64,000 nt of DNA. Source: Bacteriovorax sp. BAL6_X (GTDB lineage: Bacteria > Bdellovibrionota > Bacteriovoracia > Bacteriovoracales > Bacteriovoracaceae). Made by a program: the position numbers and the translations under genes. Shown here one piece after another: positions 43,766-52,147 of this stretch. The notes under the pieces were generated by a model, which was not told the DNA's origin, did not search any database, and saw only the letters and a program-made list of their open reading frames with translations. Where the stretch lies: positions 1 to 64,000 of the forward strand of contig NZ_AUMC01000009.1 in the NCBI RefSeq assembly GCF_000443995.1, written 5' to 3'. Within the stretch, counting starts at the first letter, position 1; each line of letters begins with the position of its first letter.

Positions 43766-44656
43766 TTATTCCTTGATTTTCACTATTTTAAGAATGAAGA
43801 AGGTACCAATACCGTCTAAAACACAGGCGACTACAAATAAGACAATCCCAATGGCCGAAGAAAACATCTTTGGTAGAAGGGTTGGGTCATTTGCTGAGAA
43901 AATAGCTAGAATTACAAAGGGCATTGCTGCAATAGTAAAACCTTGAAACTTTCCTTGCGCTGTAGCAGTATCAATTTTTTGCTTCAATCTAATTCGTTCG
44001 CGAATAACAGAAACGATAGTGTCAAAAACTTCGGCAAGATTACCACCGGTTTCGCGTAAAATATTAACACTTGAAACGAACATATCATTATCTTGAGTGG
44101 GAATTCTCTCTGCCAAGTTTTCGAAGCACTCTTCCAATGTCACCCCAACTCTGTTCTGCTGAAGGATAATATTAAACTCTTCCGAGATAGGAGGTGGCAT
44201 TTCATCAACAACCATTCCTAGAGCCTGAGGTACTGATAGCCCGGCCCTTAGACCATTAGAAAGAAGGGTAAGGCCATCTACCATTTGATTTTGATAAGCT
44301 AGTACACGGCGATTAACGAGATAATCAACAACAGGTTTAGGGGCCTTAAAGCCAATAAAGCCAACAACTAACCCAAGAAAGGCTCCTCCTCCCCAGCTTC
44401 CCAAAAGCCCAAATATAATGAGAGTAAGAGTTCCTAAACCAAATGATAGTGCTAAAAGCGCATAGGTAACATGATCGGGTTTAACATCAATGAAGAGAAG
44501 TTCAAATTTCTCTAAGATATATGTTCTAGTCCCAAAGGTTTGCTTTTCAATGAGATCAAAAATACCAACAGAGTATCGATAACAAAATAGGAAAAAGATT
44601 AGACCTACAAGTCCAATCAATCCACTTCGTCCAATTTGTTCAATAAAAAAGCTCAT
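43766..44656 (-). CDS. tadB: Tad pilus inner-membrane platform protein (TadB-like)
   Basis: 296 residues of the GspF/TadB-TadC family. N-terminal spans (about 12-30, 64-100), then the cytoplasmic T2SS-F helical domain (LTLLSNGLRAGLSVPQAL, then ILRETGGNLAEVFDTI), then spans near the C-terminus. It couples the TadA ATPase to pilus assembly. It follows the fusion ATPase by 15 bases. Normally a TadB-TadC pair occurs; only this one is seen here. Confidence 0.88.
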   Translation of the reverse strand: MSFFIEQIGRSGLIGLVGLIFFLFCYRYSVGIFDLIEKQTFGTRTYILEKFELLFIDVKPDHVTYALLALSFGLGTLTLIIFGLLGSWGGGAFLGLVVGFIGFKAPKPVVDYLVNRRVLAYQNQMVDGLTLLSNGLRAGLSVPQALGMVVDEMPPPISEEFNIILQQNRVGVTLEECFENLAERIPTQDNDMFVSSVNILRETGGNLAEVFDTIVSVIRERIRLKQKIDTATAQGKFQGFTIAAMPFVILAIFSANDPTLLPKMFSSAIGIVLFVVACVLDGIGTFFILKIVKIKE

Positions 44657-44671
44657 TTAATCCTCTACTCT

Positions 44672-46918
44672 CTAGGCCTTCTTCTTTACAGGGGCCGTAC
44701 CATTGTTTGGCCTAGGTCTGCCTTGAGGTTGACCAGGTCGTGGCCTTTGCTGGCCTTGTTGTGGAGGCCTTTTATTTTGAGGCGGTGGTGCTGGCTTCTT
44801 TGCAGGAGGCCCCCCACTTGCACCAGGAGCATTAGAAAATAACCCACGAGGGATGTTATAACCTTGCCTCTCAAGCGTTTCGATAAATTTAGGAATAAAA
44901 CCTGTTGCTTGGTGTGCTCCAATGATCTTTCCACTTTTATCAATATCTTTTTGCTGAAATAAGAAAATATCCTGCAGAGTTACAACCTCTCCTTGAATTC
45001 CTCCAATCTCAGTAATATGGGTAATTTTACGTGAACCATCATCAAGACGAGATGCTTGAATAATCAAGTGAACAGCATTTGCAATCATTTCTCGAATTGC
45101 TTTAGGAGTAAGACCTGCTCCCGCATATTGTACAAGAGTTTCAATACGTCCAATACACTCTCTTGGATTATTCGAGTGAACAGTCGTGAGTGAACCATCG
45201 TGACCTGTTCCCATTGCCTGTAGCATATCTAGTGTTTCACCACCACGACATTCGCCGACAACGATACGTTCAGGACGCATCCTTAAACACTGCTTAACGA
45301 GACAACGAATATCAATTTCACCATCACCTTCAAGAGATGGTGGACGCGTTTCAAGACGAACCACGTGTTCTTGAGGGAAACTAAGTTCGGCCGAGTCTTC
45401 ACAAGTAATGATACGCTCATTAGCTTGAATGAAACTTCCAAGAATATTTACGAGAGTTGTTTTCCCGGAACCGGTACCACCAGAGACAATAATATTTTTA
45501 TGTCCCTCAACTGCGATACGAAGAAAATCTGCCATATTCTGTGTGAATGATCCAAATTCAACAAGATGCTTATAAGTTAATCGCTCCTCAGGAAATTTAC
45601 GAATTGTGATACAACATCCATCAATAGCTGAAGGTGGGATAATTGCATGCACCCTTGATCCATCGTGAAGACGGGCATCTACATAAGGAGTTTTCTCATC
45701 AATTCGTCGACCAATTGGTGCAACGATTCTTTCAATTACATTTAAAACTTGTCTATCATTTGAAAACGTAACCTTAGAAAGTTTGACCTTTCCATCTTCT
45801 TCGTAATAAATCTTATTAGGGCCAACAACCATGATTTCAGAAATTGCCGAGTCCGCAAGAAGATCCTCCAAAGGCCCTAAGCCAAGGGCCTCATCAAGAA
45901 TTTCCTTAACGATACTATTCATATCGTCACGATTATTTAAAATACCTTTTGTATCTTCTTTCCCAAGAAGATCAATAACGACCTTCTTAGTTTTCTCTTT
46001 AAGAATAATTTTTGCTTTTGGATCGTTGTCATCATCTTTTGATAGATCCATCTCTTCAACAAGACCTTTATGAATCCTAAGTTTAAGGTCACGCCAACCA
46101 TTTGCAGCTGCACCAGTAGGTCGATCTTGCTTAGTACCAACTTCACTTGGTTTATTCAGCTTAGATAATTGACTTAATATCCCTTTCCCATTGATCGTTC
46201 GAACTAACTCTGTAACACCTTTTGCAAAAGCGCTATTTTTTGCGGCCAACATGACAGGCTTTTTCTGATTTATGGCCATTGCACATGTTTGCTCGTCTTT
46301 TAGAATTTGTGCGAGTACAGGACGTCCAACAGACTTTCCTGCAACATCAGCAGTAACAGGGTGTCCCTTTTGAGCTTGATTAAATACAAAATGAATCATC
46401 TCCTTAGGAAACATCATTGTAATAAGCTCTGAAACAAGACGCTTTGTTTGATTTAATGCCAGTAAATCTGGCGTAATTACAACTAAGATCATTGTGGAAT
46501 GTTCAAGGGCCTTTGCTGTAAGTTCTGTAATCTCTGTTCCCACATCGATAACAGTAAGTGGATACATACTCTTTACAGACTTTAAAACTTTACCAGCACC
46601 GTCAACACTCATTCCTTCAGTTGCGACAGGATCATTTGGTAGCCCTATATAGTGAACCCCGCTTGGGTGCATATTCACAAAAGGCTGAAATGTTCGAGGA
46701 TCAATATTTCCATTAAAATTAAATAGATCCTTTAGATTCTTATTTGTTTTAATACCAGTTAATAGATTTAAATCACCACTTGCTCTTTGATCAAAATCAA
46801 GAAGAAGTGTTTTAGAACGCTTTTCACCACTAAAGGCAAAAGCTAGGTTTGTGGCAACTTGAGACTTCCCAACACCGCCTTTACCACCAATAACTGTTAT
46901 AATATGACCTTCGGCCAC
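44672..46918 (-). CDS. Fused TadZ-TadA (CpaE-CpaF) ATPase of the Tad pilus
   Basis: 748 residues starting at GTG 46918 with GAGGGGG upstream and overlapping the secretin stop (TAGTG). Residues 1-250 are a MinD/ParA-like TadZ with deviant Walker A GGKGGVGKS (11-19); it lacks the receiver domain of classic CpaE. Residues 320-690 are the secretion ATPase TadA with Walker A GGTGSGKTT (480-488) and the Asp/His-box region VVGECRGGETLDMLQAMGTGH. A Pro/Gln/Arg-rich tail (about 700-748) follows. TadZ places the pilus machine and TadA powers it, so the fusion ties both together. Confidence 0.93.
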   Translation of the reverse strand: MAEGHIITVIGGKGGVGKSQVATNLAFAFSGEKRSKTLLLDFDQRASGDLNLLTGIKTNKNLKDLFNFNGNIDPRTFQPFVNMHPSGVHYIGLPNDPVATEGMSVDGAGKVLKSVKSMYPLTVIDVGTEITELTAKALEHSTMILVVITPDLLALNQTKRLVSELITMMFPKEMIHFVFNQAQKGHPVTADVAGKSVGRPVLAQILKDEQTCAMAINQKKPVMLAAKNSAFAKGVTELVRTINGKGILSQLSKLNKPSEVGTKQDRPTGAAANGWRDLKLRIHKGLVEEMDLSKDDDNDPKAKIILKEKTKKVVIDLLGKEDTKGILNNRDDMNSIVKEILDEALGLGPLEDLLADSAISEIMVVGPNKIYYEEDGKVKLSKVTFSNDRQVLNVIERIVAPIGRRIDEKTPYVDARLHDGSRVHAIIPPSAIDGCCITIRKFPEERLTYKHLVEFGSFTQNMADFLRIAVEGHKNIIVSGGTGSGKTTLVNILGSFIQANERIITCEDSAELSFPQEHVVRLETRPPSLEGDGEIDIRCLVKQCLRMRPERIVVGECRGGETLDMLQAMGTGHDGSLTTVHSNNPRECIGRIETLVQYAGAGLTPKAIREMIANAVHLIIQASRLDDGSRKITHITEIGGIQGEVVTLQDIFLFQQKDIDKSGKIIGAHQATGFIPKFIETLERQGYNIPRGLFSNAPGASGGPPAKKPAPPPQNKRPPQQGQQRPRPGQPQGRPRPNNGTAPVKKKA

Positions 46919-48441
46919 TATGGCCCCCTCTTTCTAAATTTTCTCTTGATATCTTCAGTCCCTGTCGAAGCACTCTCAATAATTTCAGGTGTAATAAACA
47001 CAACAAATTGCTCTTTTGATTTTGAAACATCTTTGGAGCGTACAAATGAGAAAAGCGAGAAAACTTGTCCTTCCTCACTTCCATCACTACCTGTTGTCGA
47101 AACACCATCTGGTGGATCTTTATCATATTCTGTAGCCGTTTTATTAATCGAAATACCACCAACAACAGCAGACTCTCGTGACTTAACAATGATCTTTGTA
47201 TCAAGGTTATTAGTTTGTTTATCTGTTCCTTGAGAAGAAGATACTCCTAGAATTATATCAAGGTTAATTTTTTCTTCTTGTAGGATCTTTGGTGTTACAT
47301 CTAAGTTGAACCCAGCTTCAATTACTTTTGCTTGTTGAAATTCACCCGTTCCAACAGCAACGTTTCTCTCAGAACCTTTCGATAGCTTTGCCTTTTCACC
47401 ATCTTTAGTAATAACCATTCCGGACTGAACAATACGTGCATAGCCAGCTGCTTTTGCAGAACTGAGTTTAGGAAATAATTGAGAAATCGTTCCTCCAAAA
47501 TTCCCAGCTGATGATGTCGTAACCGTTCCACCATTTTCAGTTCTTCCGAAAACAATTTGTCCCCCAGTAGTACCAACACTTGGGTTCCACTTAAAACCAA
47601 AGACACGGTTATAGTCTTTAGATAATTCAACAAATTGTGCCGTAATTTTAATTAGCTTTGCGGCCTGCGGAGGCTGAGGTTTTCTATTGATTGCAAGAAA
47701 ATTTCTAATAATCTCACCCTTATCAAGTTGTTGAACAGAATCAGTCCTTCTTGCTAAACTTTGAATTCGATCAGGTAAGTATGTTGCTGCAATCTTAACA
47801 GCAAGATTACTCTCTTCTTCCGAATTCACAATCCCTTCTAGTAGATAAGAGTTATTAAAGAATCTAACAGTGACATCTTTTAAATTATTTCTTCTTAGAC
47901 CTTCTTGCATCTCTCGAGAAATAATTAGATAAGTTTGCGGAGAAACTTCGACGAGATTTTTCACATCAGGATAATCTTCTAAAACCTTTACGATTCGACC
48001 AATATCTCCAGGAACAATGATCTTTCCTTCAACAAATACTTTTCCACCTTTAAGGTTAATTTCTAAGCCTTCAATAGGGCCTAGTTGTTCTTTTATTTCC
48101 GCGATAAGTTTTGACTTCTCTGTGGCCGTAACTGTAACAAGGTAGCGTTTTTTGATGGCCCCTAGTCGATCACGAACAGTGACGGATGTAATCCCAGGTG
48201 CCTCACCTTTTAATACAAGCTCACTCGTTCCAGCTGCTGTATTTACGGGTTGTACTTTTAAAATTCTCTGATTTGCAATTTGTACACTTCGAGAAGTGAT
48301 CGTGAAATCGATTGGCAGTACCTTATCAATTCCAAGAACTACTTCAACTTTTTCTTCAGATACTCCAATACCAGAAGAGGCCTGCTGAGCGCTGGCCGTA
48401 AATGCAAATATGAATAGAGTTAAGTACGTTAAAATTTTCAT
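46918..48441 (-). CDS. cpaC: Tad pilus outer-membrane secretin (CpaC/RcpA)
   Basis: 507 residues with signal peptide (1-18). BON/N-terminal region (about 20-180), then the secretin domain with GFNLDVTPKILQEEKINLDI and the end block FVVFITPEII. It forms the outer-membrane ring for the Flp pilus. It overlaps cpaB by the TAATG junction. Confidence 0.94.
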   Translation of the reverse strand: MKILTYLTLFIFAFTASAQQASSGIGVSEEKVEVVLGIDKVLPIDFTITSRSVQIANQRILKVQPVNTAAGTSELVLKGEAPGITSVTVRDRLGAIKKRYLVTVTATEKSKLIAEIKEQLGPIEGLEINLKGGKVFVEGKIIVPGDIGRIVKVLEDYPDVKNLVEVSPQTYLIISREMQEGLRRNNLKDVTVRFFNNSYLLEGIVNSEEESNLAVKIAATYLPDRIQSLARRTDSVQQLDKGEIIRNFLAINRKPQPPQAAKLIKITAQFVELSKDYNRVFGFKWNPSVGTTGGQIVFGRTENGGTVTTSSAGNFGGTISQLFPKLSSAKAAGYARIVQSGMVITKDGEKAKLSKGSERNVAVGTGEFQQAKVIEAGFNLDVTPKILQEEKINLDIILGVSSSQGTDKQTNNLDTKIIVKSRESAVVGGISINKTATEYDKDPPDGVSTTGSDGSEEGQVFSLFSFVRSKDVSKSKEQFVVFITPEIIESASTGTEDIKRKFRKRGP

Positions 48442-49256
48442 TAATTCTTTTTCTTATACTTTTCGTTAAAGAAGATTCTCGCTTCGTTCTTATCTGAGTC
48501 TGAAAGAATATCGTAAAGTCTAGTTCCTTCAATCATTGCCTTCTCACCATCATTAATATTTCTTAGAGTCAAGATTGGTTTATTAGGTTGGAAGACATAT
48601 AGGTGTGCGATCTTTTGAGCTTGAAAAGGACTTAGCTCAAGTGTTACCGTCGTATAATTTGAGTAAGTGTTAAGCTTCATCTTTCTAACAACTTCTTCAG
48701 TTTTAACACCAATAAGAGGAATATTATTTGAAACACTCATTCCTGTTGAAAGAACACGCACGTCTTGAAGAATCGTAACAATTTTTTCTTGATCCTTTCT
48801 CGCTCCACCGGTGTAGTCAATAGGAGCAAGAACATCAACTCGATCTCCAGGACGAATTAGTTTACCAACAGAGCTTCTTTCATCAACTTGAAAAGCAATT
48901 GCTCGCATGCCAACAGTTACCTCTCTTGAAAGGCCTGTACTCTCTCCAGGGTAAGTTACACGAGGCTTTGTTATTTGCTCACCTTTTAGGATTGGAACTG
49001 TTGCAATTGTATTTTCAATTTCTTTAACTGTTTTAAAACTTCCAGGTGCTAGAAACTTTTGAGGAACTGTAATGATTGAAACCTTTGTTTCATCTAATAG
49101 ATCAAATTCTCGTATATCTTCTTTAGCAACAAGAACAGAACTCATCGTTCCATATTTTTTAATCAAAGCAGATTGTTGATCTTCGATATAAGTGTGGACC
49201 ATAAACATGGCAACACCTGCAATAATAAGGGCCAGCGTAAAAGCTCTAGTATTCAT
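48441..49256 (-). CDS. cpaB: Tad pilus assembly protein CpaB/RcpC
   Basis: 271 residues: N-terminal membrane anchor (about 5-22), SAF domain (about 45-110, FLAPGSF), and the RcpC region with VGMRAIAFQVDERSSVGKLIRPGDRV (in parts). Periplasmic partner of the secretin. AGGATG lies upstream. Confidence 0.93.
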   Translation of the reverse strand: MNTRAFTLALIIAGVAMFMVHTYIEDQQSALIKKYGTMSSVLVAKEDIREFDLLDETKVSIITVPQKFLAPGSFKTVKEIENTIATVPILKGEQITKPRVTYPGESTGLSREVTVGMRAIAFQVDERSSVGKLIRPGDRVDVLAPIDYTGGARKDQEKIVTILQDVRVLSTGMSVSNNIPLIGVKTEEVVRKMKLNTYSNYTTVTLELSPFQAQKIAHLYVFQPNKPILTLRNINDGEKAMIEGTRLYDILSDSDKNEARIFFNEKYKKKN

Positions 49257-49339
49257 AAAACATCCTGTTTTACTTTGTTAAGTAATCAATTAATATTTTA
49301 ACAAAAAACAAGCATTTAGTTGCAATGAGGCATTTTTGG

Positions 49340-49900
49340 CTACTTATAGCTACAAGAAGTTACCGGTGAAAGAATGGTGGCGTCATTGGCCCTAAATAAA
49401 ACATCACCTGGTTTAGTGAAGGTTTCACCACAGACACCAAAAATTGTGAACACTTTAATACAACTAGTATCTTCAGGATCTCCCGCCTCTTCACAATTTT
49501 CTTCTTCAGCGGGTGCCCATGGTAAACTAGGAATTTTAAAAGTTGACGAAATCGGTGTACTATTGGATTGTAAAGTTTTATTCCAACCAATCATAAAGCC
49601 TCCAATCTCACTAAAAGTTCCACCTAAGCTTTTGATATCATTCGCACCAATACCATCAGAATTCCCTTTTAAAATAAAGAATGTATAAGTTCGAGTTGCT
49701 TTATTTTGATTGATTGATGCATTGATTGAGTTTCCTACCGTGATGAGCATCACAACCATGTAAAGAAGTATTGGAATAAAGATCATAGCCTCAAACAAGG
49801 CCTGACCTTCTTCATTTTTAAAAATGGCTTTTTTCTGACTAGGATTCAATCTAACATCCATTATCATAAATTGTTGAGTTCGTACTTGAACAATTTCCAT
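49340..49900 (-). CDS. Tad minor pseudopilin (TadE/TadF-like)
   Basis: 186 residues or fewer: the ATG at 49900 lies inside the previous gene, and ATG 49867 or 49861 are equally possible since no ribosome site decides. The class IVb prepilin junction EEG/QALFEAMIFIP is at about residues 31-42, with Glu at +5, followed by a hydrophobic helix and a globular part with several Cys. It should be a minor subunit of the Flp pilus. Confidence 0.8.
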   Translation of the reverse strand: MEIVQVRTQQFMIMDVRLNPSQKKAIFKNEEGQALFEAMIFIPILLYMVVMLITVGNSINASINQNKATRTYTFFILKGNSDGIGANDIKSLGGTFSEIGGFMIGWNKTLQSNSTPISSTFKIPSLPWAPAEEENCEEAGDPEDTSCIKVFTIFGVCGETFTKPGDVLFRANDATILSPVTSCSYK

Positions 49901-50378
49901 TTCCTAGATCTGTCGCAACTTCAGAAAAAGCACGACAAACCTGAGCAAGGCACTCCCTTATTGTTGGTTCTTTACCAAGAAAGGATTCAATTCTAAAATC
50001 CAAATCAATGTCTCCTGTTAATACCTTCATAACTGAAAACTTAGTTTTATAATCTAAGTAAGTACCACTTAGGAACCATTGATTCGTTGATTTTGAATTA
50101 AACTTAATTTGGCAGTCAGTACCACAATTAACCATATTATAAGAGTTAAAGACTGTGGTTGCATTTTGACGGGCCAGAGAATCATTTGGTATCTTATTAT
50201 CTGCAACGAGATATGCCCTTGAGGCCATGAAATTTGCATATTGTAGTAAGTATGTATTTGTGTAGTTAATTGCAATCTTCGCAAAGACAAAGAAGAAGGC
50301 GATAACAAAGGTAAAAGTCGATAAGAACTCAATTGTCGATTGACCTCTTTGATTTTTAATATTTTTATGGAACTTCAT
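49851..50378 (-). CDS. Tad minor pseudopilin (TadE-like)
   Basis: 175 residues. The prepilin cut site QRG/QSTIEFLSTF with Glu at +5 is at about residues 10-20, followed by a hydrophobic helix and a mature part with eight cysteines. It overlaps the neighbours at both ends (14 bases at the start; up to 50 at the end), showing tight coupling. Confidence 0.82.
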   Translation of the reverse strand: MKFHKNIKNQRGQSTIEFLSTFTFVIAFFFVFAKIAINYTNTYLLQYANFMASRAYLVADNKIPNDSLARQNATTVFNSYNMVNCGTDCQIKFNSKSTNQWFLSGTYLDYKTKFSVMKVLTGDIDLDFRIESFLGKEPTIRECLAQVCRAFSEVATDLGNGNCSSTNSTIYDNGC

Positions 50379-50694
50379 CGTAAACCCCTACTGGAGAGAA
50401 GAAGTGAGATCTTCCTTCATCATTATTATAATATAGTGGATGAACAGGATTACCGTAAGTTTTTCCATATGTATCAACACTTCCCTTATCACCATAACGA
50501 GCTGAGTATTCCATCGAACGGGCCAATGTCCCAAACATCCCTTCACCAATCATATCTTGAAAGCCTTTACTTTTAAAAACAAGCATTGCAAAAGATGTAA
50601 CGACAACAAAGAGTAAAATGTACTCAACTGTTGACTGTCCTCCTTGGCCTAAAAAAATATATGTTTTTTTATTTTCCATCCTAGAAATATCCAT
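50365..50694 (-). CDS. Flp/TadE-like prepilin
   Basis: 109 residues from ATG 50694 (ATG 50679 is possible). The cut site GQGG/QSTVEYILLF, with Glu at +5, lies near residue 19, followed by a hydrophobic helix and a mature tail of Tyr/Gly-rich sequence (about 45 residues). The start overlaps the peptidase gene by 46 bases. It is larger than Flp pilin and could be a minor pilin. Confidence 0.78.
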   Translation of the reverse strand: MDISRMENKKTYIFLGQGGQSTVEYILLFVVVTSFAMLVFKSKGFQDMIGEGMFGTLARSMEYSARYGDKGSVDTYGKTYGNPVHPLYYNNDEGRSHFFSPVGVYDEVP

Positions 50695-51155
50695 GAAATA
50701 AGTATAACAGGGGCAAATGCAAATTTCTTCCCAAAAATCTTTTTAATCTGAACAACATTACCTTCTTTAAAAGCCTGAATAATAAACTCAAGATTTTTCA
50801 AAATATTTGTGATGAAGACAGAAAGTCCAACAATGACTGTAACAACAGAAAGTGAAACCAGGGCCTGATCCTGATGAGCAACTGGAATTAAAAGAAATAA
50901 ACTTGCTAGGTATTTCGAATCCCCACCTCCCATTATTTTTAAGATGAATAACAAAAAGCCCGCGAGAAATATCCCCAACGGATAAAGAAGTGTCTCAATT
51001 CCAATAATGTAGTTATTTGGGAAAAAGAAAACGAGAACAAGAAATAAAAAAATATTTCCAATGGACCACACATTTGCAATCTTACGTGACTGGATATCGA
51101 TATACGATACGTACAACAATTGGATAAAGATAAAAACATAGACACTAACTGGCAC
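50649..51155 (-). CDS. cpaA: Prepilin peptidase, A24 family (TadV/CpaA)
   Basis: 168 residues, a short peptidase with five or six spans and only the catalytic domain. Active-site Asp residues lie in YIDIQSRKI (about residue 20) and in MGGGDSKYLA (about 79). It cuts the G/Q-x-x-x-E leader of the five prepilins encoded here. Confidence 0.93.
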   Translation of the reverse strand: MPVSVYVFIFIQLLYVSYIDIQSRKIANVWSIGNIFLFLVLVFFFPNNYIIGIETLLYPLGIFLAGFLLFILKIMGGGDSKYLASLFLLIPVAHQDQALVSLSVVTVIVGLSVFITNILKNLEFIIQAFKEGNVVQIKKIFGKKFAFAPVILISWIFLGWKIKKHIFF

Positions 51156-51161
51156 TCAAAC

Positions 51162-51374
51162 CTACCTATCTTGGTTTACATATGGTGAATGCCAACATCC
51201 TCTCGGACATGAGCCAGTTGCAAGCTCTTGCGATAAATGGAATGCAAAGCTTTTAAAAAAGCCTGTTGTATAGACTCCTATTCCCCTTGCCATAGCAATG
51301 GAAATACCGGCGAAGAACGCTAGGATAAATATATACTCTATTAAAGCCTGACCGCTTTGAGACTGACGTGACAT
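51162..51374 (-). CDS. Second Flp-like prepilin
   Basis: 70 residues. The cut site SG/QALIEYIFIL with Glu at +5 lies at residues 7-18; then a hydrophobic helix and a short tail with SCPRGCW (two cysteines). It precedes the peptidase by six bases. Probably a minor pilin. Confidence 0.8.
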   Translation of the reverse strand: MSRQSQSGQALIEYIFILAFFAGISIAMARGIGVYTTGFFKSFAFHLSQELATGSCPRGCWHSPYVNQDR

Positions 51375-51424
51375 ACTTAATATTCTACATTAAGTACGCA
51401 AAAGGTTTTGGTGAGAAAGTTTTT

Positions 51425-51480
51425 CCTCCGCTCTCTAGAATAGAGTGCTTAATAGTCGCATCTGACTAAAGAGCGGAAGA
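51425..51480 (-). other. Intercistronic hairpin after the Flp pilin
   Basis: TCCTCCGCTCT (51424-51434) pairs with AGAGCGGAAGA (51470-51480), with one mismatch, and an inner stem TAGTC (51453-51457) with GACTA (51464-51468). On the reverse strand no T-run follows, so it may block 3' decay or limit read-through. Confidence 0.5.
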
Positions 51481-51481
51481 A

Positions 51482-51670
51482 TTAGTTCCCTTGTAGTTCG
51501 CGAAGTAAGTTGTCTGTGTTCCCGAAAACACCATCTGTCAGAGTTGTAATACCTTCAGACGCCTTTTCCTTAAACTTCATAACAAGCATCGCTGCAACAG
51601 CAACAAGTAGAATATACTCTGTTGATGTTTGACCTTCTTCGTCTTTTAGAAACGCTAGTAAGGTTTTCAT
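51482..51670 (-). CDS. flp: Flp major pilin
   Basis: 62 residues, the classic size. Leader ends EEG and is cut before QTSTEYILLVAVAAMLVMKF (residues 14-33), with Glu at +5 and Tyr at +6, the Flp motif. A short polar tail follows. AAAGGAG precedes the ATG; a sigma-28-like promoter lies 60 bases upstream. First gene of the Tad locus and probably the most abundant product. Confidence 0.93.
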   Translation of the reverse strand: MKTLLAFLKDEEGQTSTEYILLVAVAAMLVMKFKEKASEGITTLTDGVFGNTDNLLRELQGN

Positions 51671-51690
51671 TTCATACTCCTTTCAATCAC

Positions 51691-51705
51691 CCCCAATCAG
51701 TGGGG
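51691..51705 (-). other. Short hairpin in the Flp pilin leader
   Basis: CCCCAATCAGTGGGG forms a four-base GC stem with a seven-base loop about 20 bases before the pilin ATG on the reverse strand. It could modulate translation or mRNA life; unproven. Confidence 0.3.
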
Positions 51706-51731
51706 TTGAAACTTAAATAACTACTTGAAAG

Positions 51732-51759
51732 TTTCGGCAATATCTGAGTAAAGCTTTAA
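51732..51759 (-). promoter_or_regulatory. Sigma-28-like promoter upstream of flp
   Basis: Reverse strand: TAAAGCTT (51759-51752), a 12-base spacer and GCCGAAAC (51739-51732), against the FliA consensus TAAAGTTT-N11-GCCGATAA. Spacer is one base longer than usual. It lies 62 bases before the pilin start. Confidence 0.5.
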
Positions 51760-51869
51760 CTTTTCTTAAAAATATTTTAACACTTTGCAGAAACGACACA
51801 AAGAAAACAGCTATTTGTTCATAAATACATGTAATTACTACCGTCAAGTACTTTTAATTATGCCTATTA

Positions 51870-51899
51870 TTGTTGCCGTTTGCGCTTTTCGGGTATAAT
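51870..51899 (+). promoter_or_regulatory. Promoter of 6S RNA
   Basis: -10 TATAAT (51894-51899) is perfect; -35 TTGTTG (51870-51875) with an 18-base spacer. It places the start at about 51905, right at the closing stem of the 6S RNA. Confidence 0.65.
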
Positions 51900-51903
51900 T
51901 TAT

Positions 51904-52078
51904 GAGTGAGCTAGATGGGCACTAAATAAAGTTGTTTCGCCCTACAAAGCTTAGAAAGGAAGTGGTCACTGGTCACGGTGAGCAGGCCCATGAATCAGTG
52001 GGAAGCCTAAAGTGATTATCACTACATCCACCTGTCGTACGACGGGCGGAAACTTTCATCGCTCATCTAGCTCATTCA
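51904..52078 (+). ncRNA. ssrS: 6S RNA
   Basis: About 175 bases. The ends form a 17-bp stem: 51904-51920 pairs with 52061-52077, all positions, two of them G-T. Inside are conserved 6S blocks in order: GGTGAGCA (51977-51984), GAAGCCTAAA (52002-52011), CATCCACCTGTCG with a short hairpin to CGACGGGCGG. These match E. coli 6S (GGTGAGCA, GAAGCCTTAAA, CATTCACCTTG). 6S RNA mimics an open promoter and binds sigma-70 RNA polymerase in stationary phase. It is preceded by a perfect -10. Confidence 0.85.
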
Positions 52079-52147
52079 CACTGCCCTTTCAATTGCGCAA
52101 TCCAAAAAATTCTTTTCAAATCATCAATATCTAGTAGAATTTAAGTT

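Noticed and set aside
44686-44943. 85-codon frame in the tail region of the TadZ-TadA fusion
   Set aside because: It is an alternative frame of the repetitive Pro/Gln-rich tail and is low-complexity.
51961-52020. SRP (4.5S) RNA as an alternative to 6S, because of GGTCA and GGAAG pieces
   Set aside because: The conserved SRP tetraloop and its asymmetric bulge are not present in the right order, while 6S blocks and the long closing stem fit.
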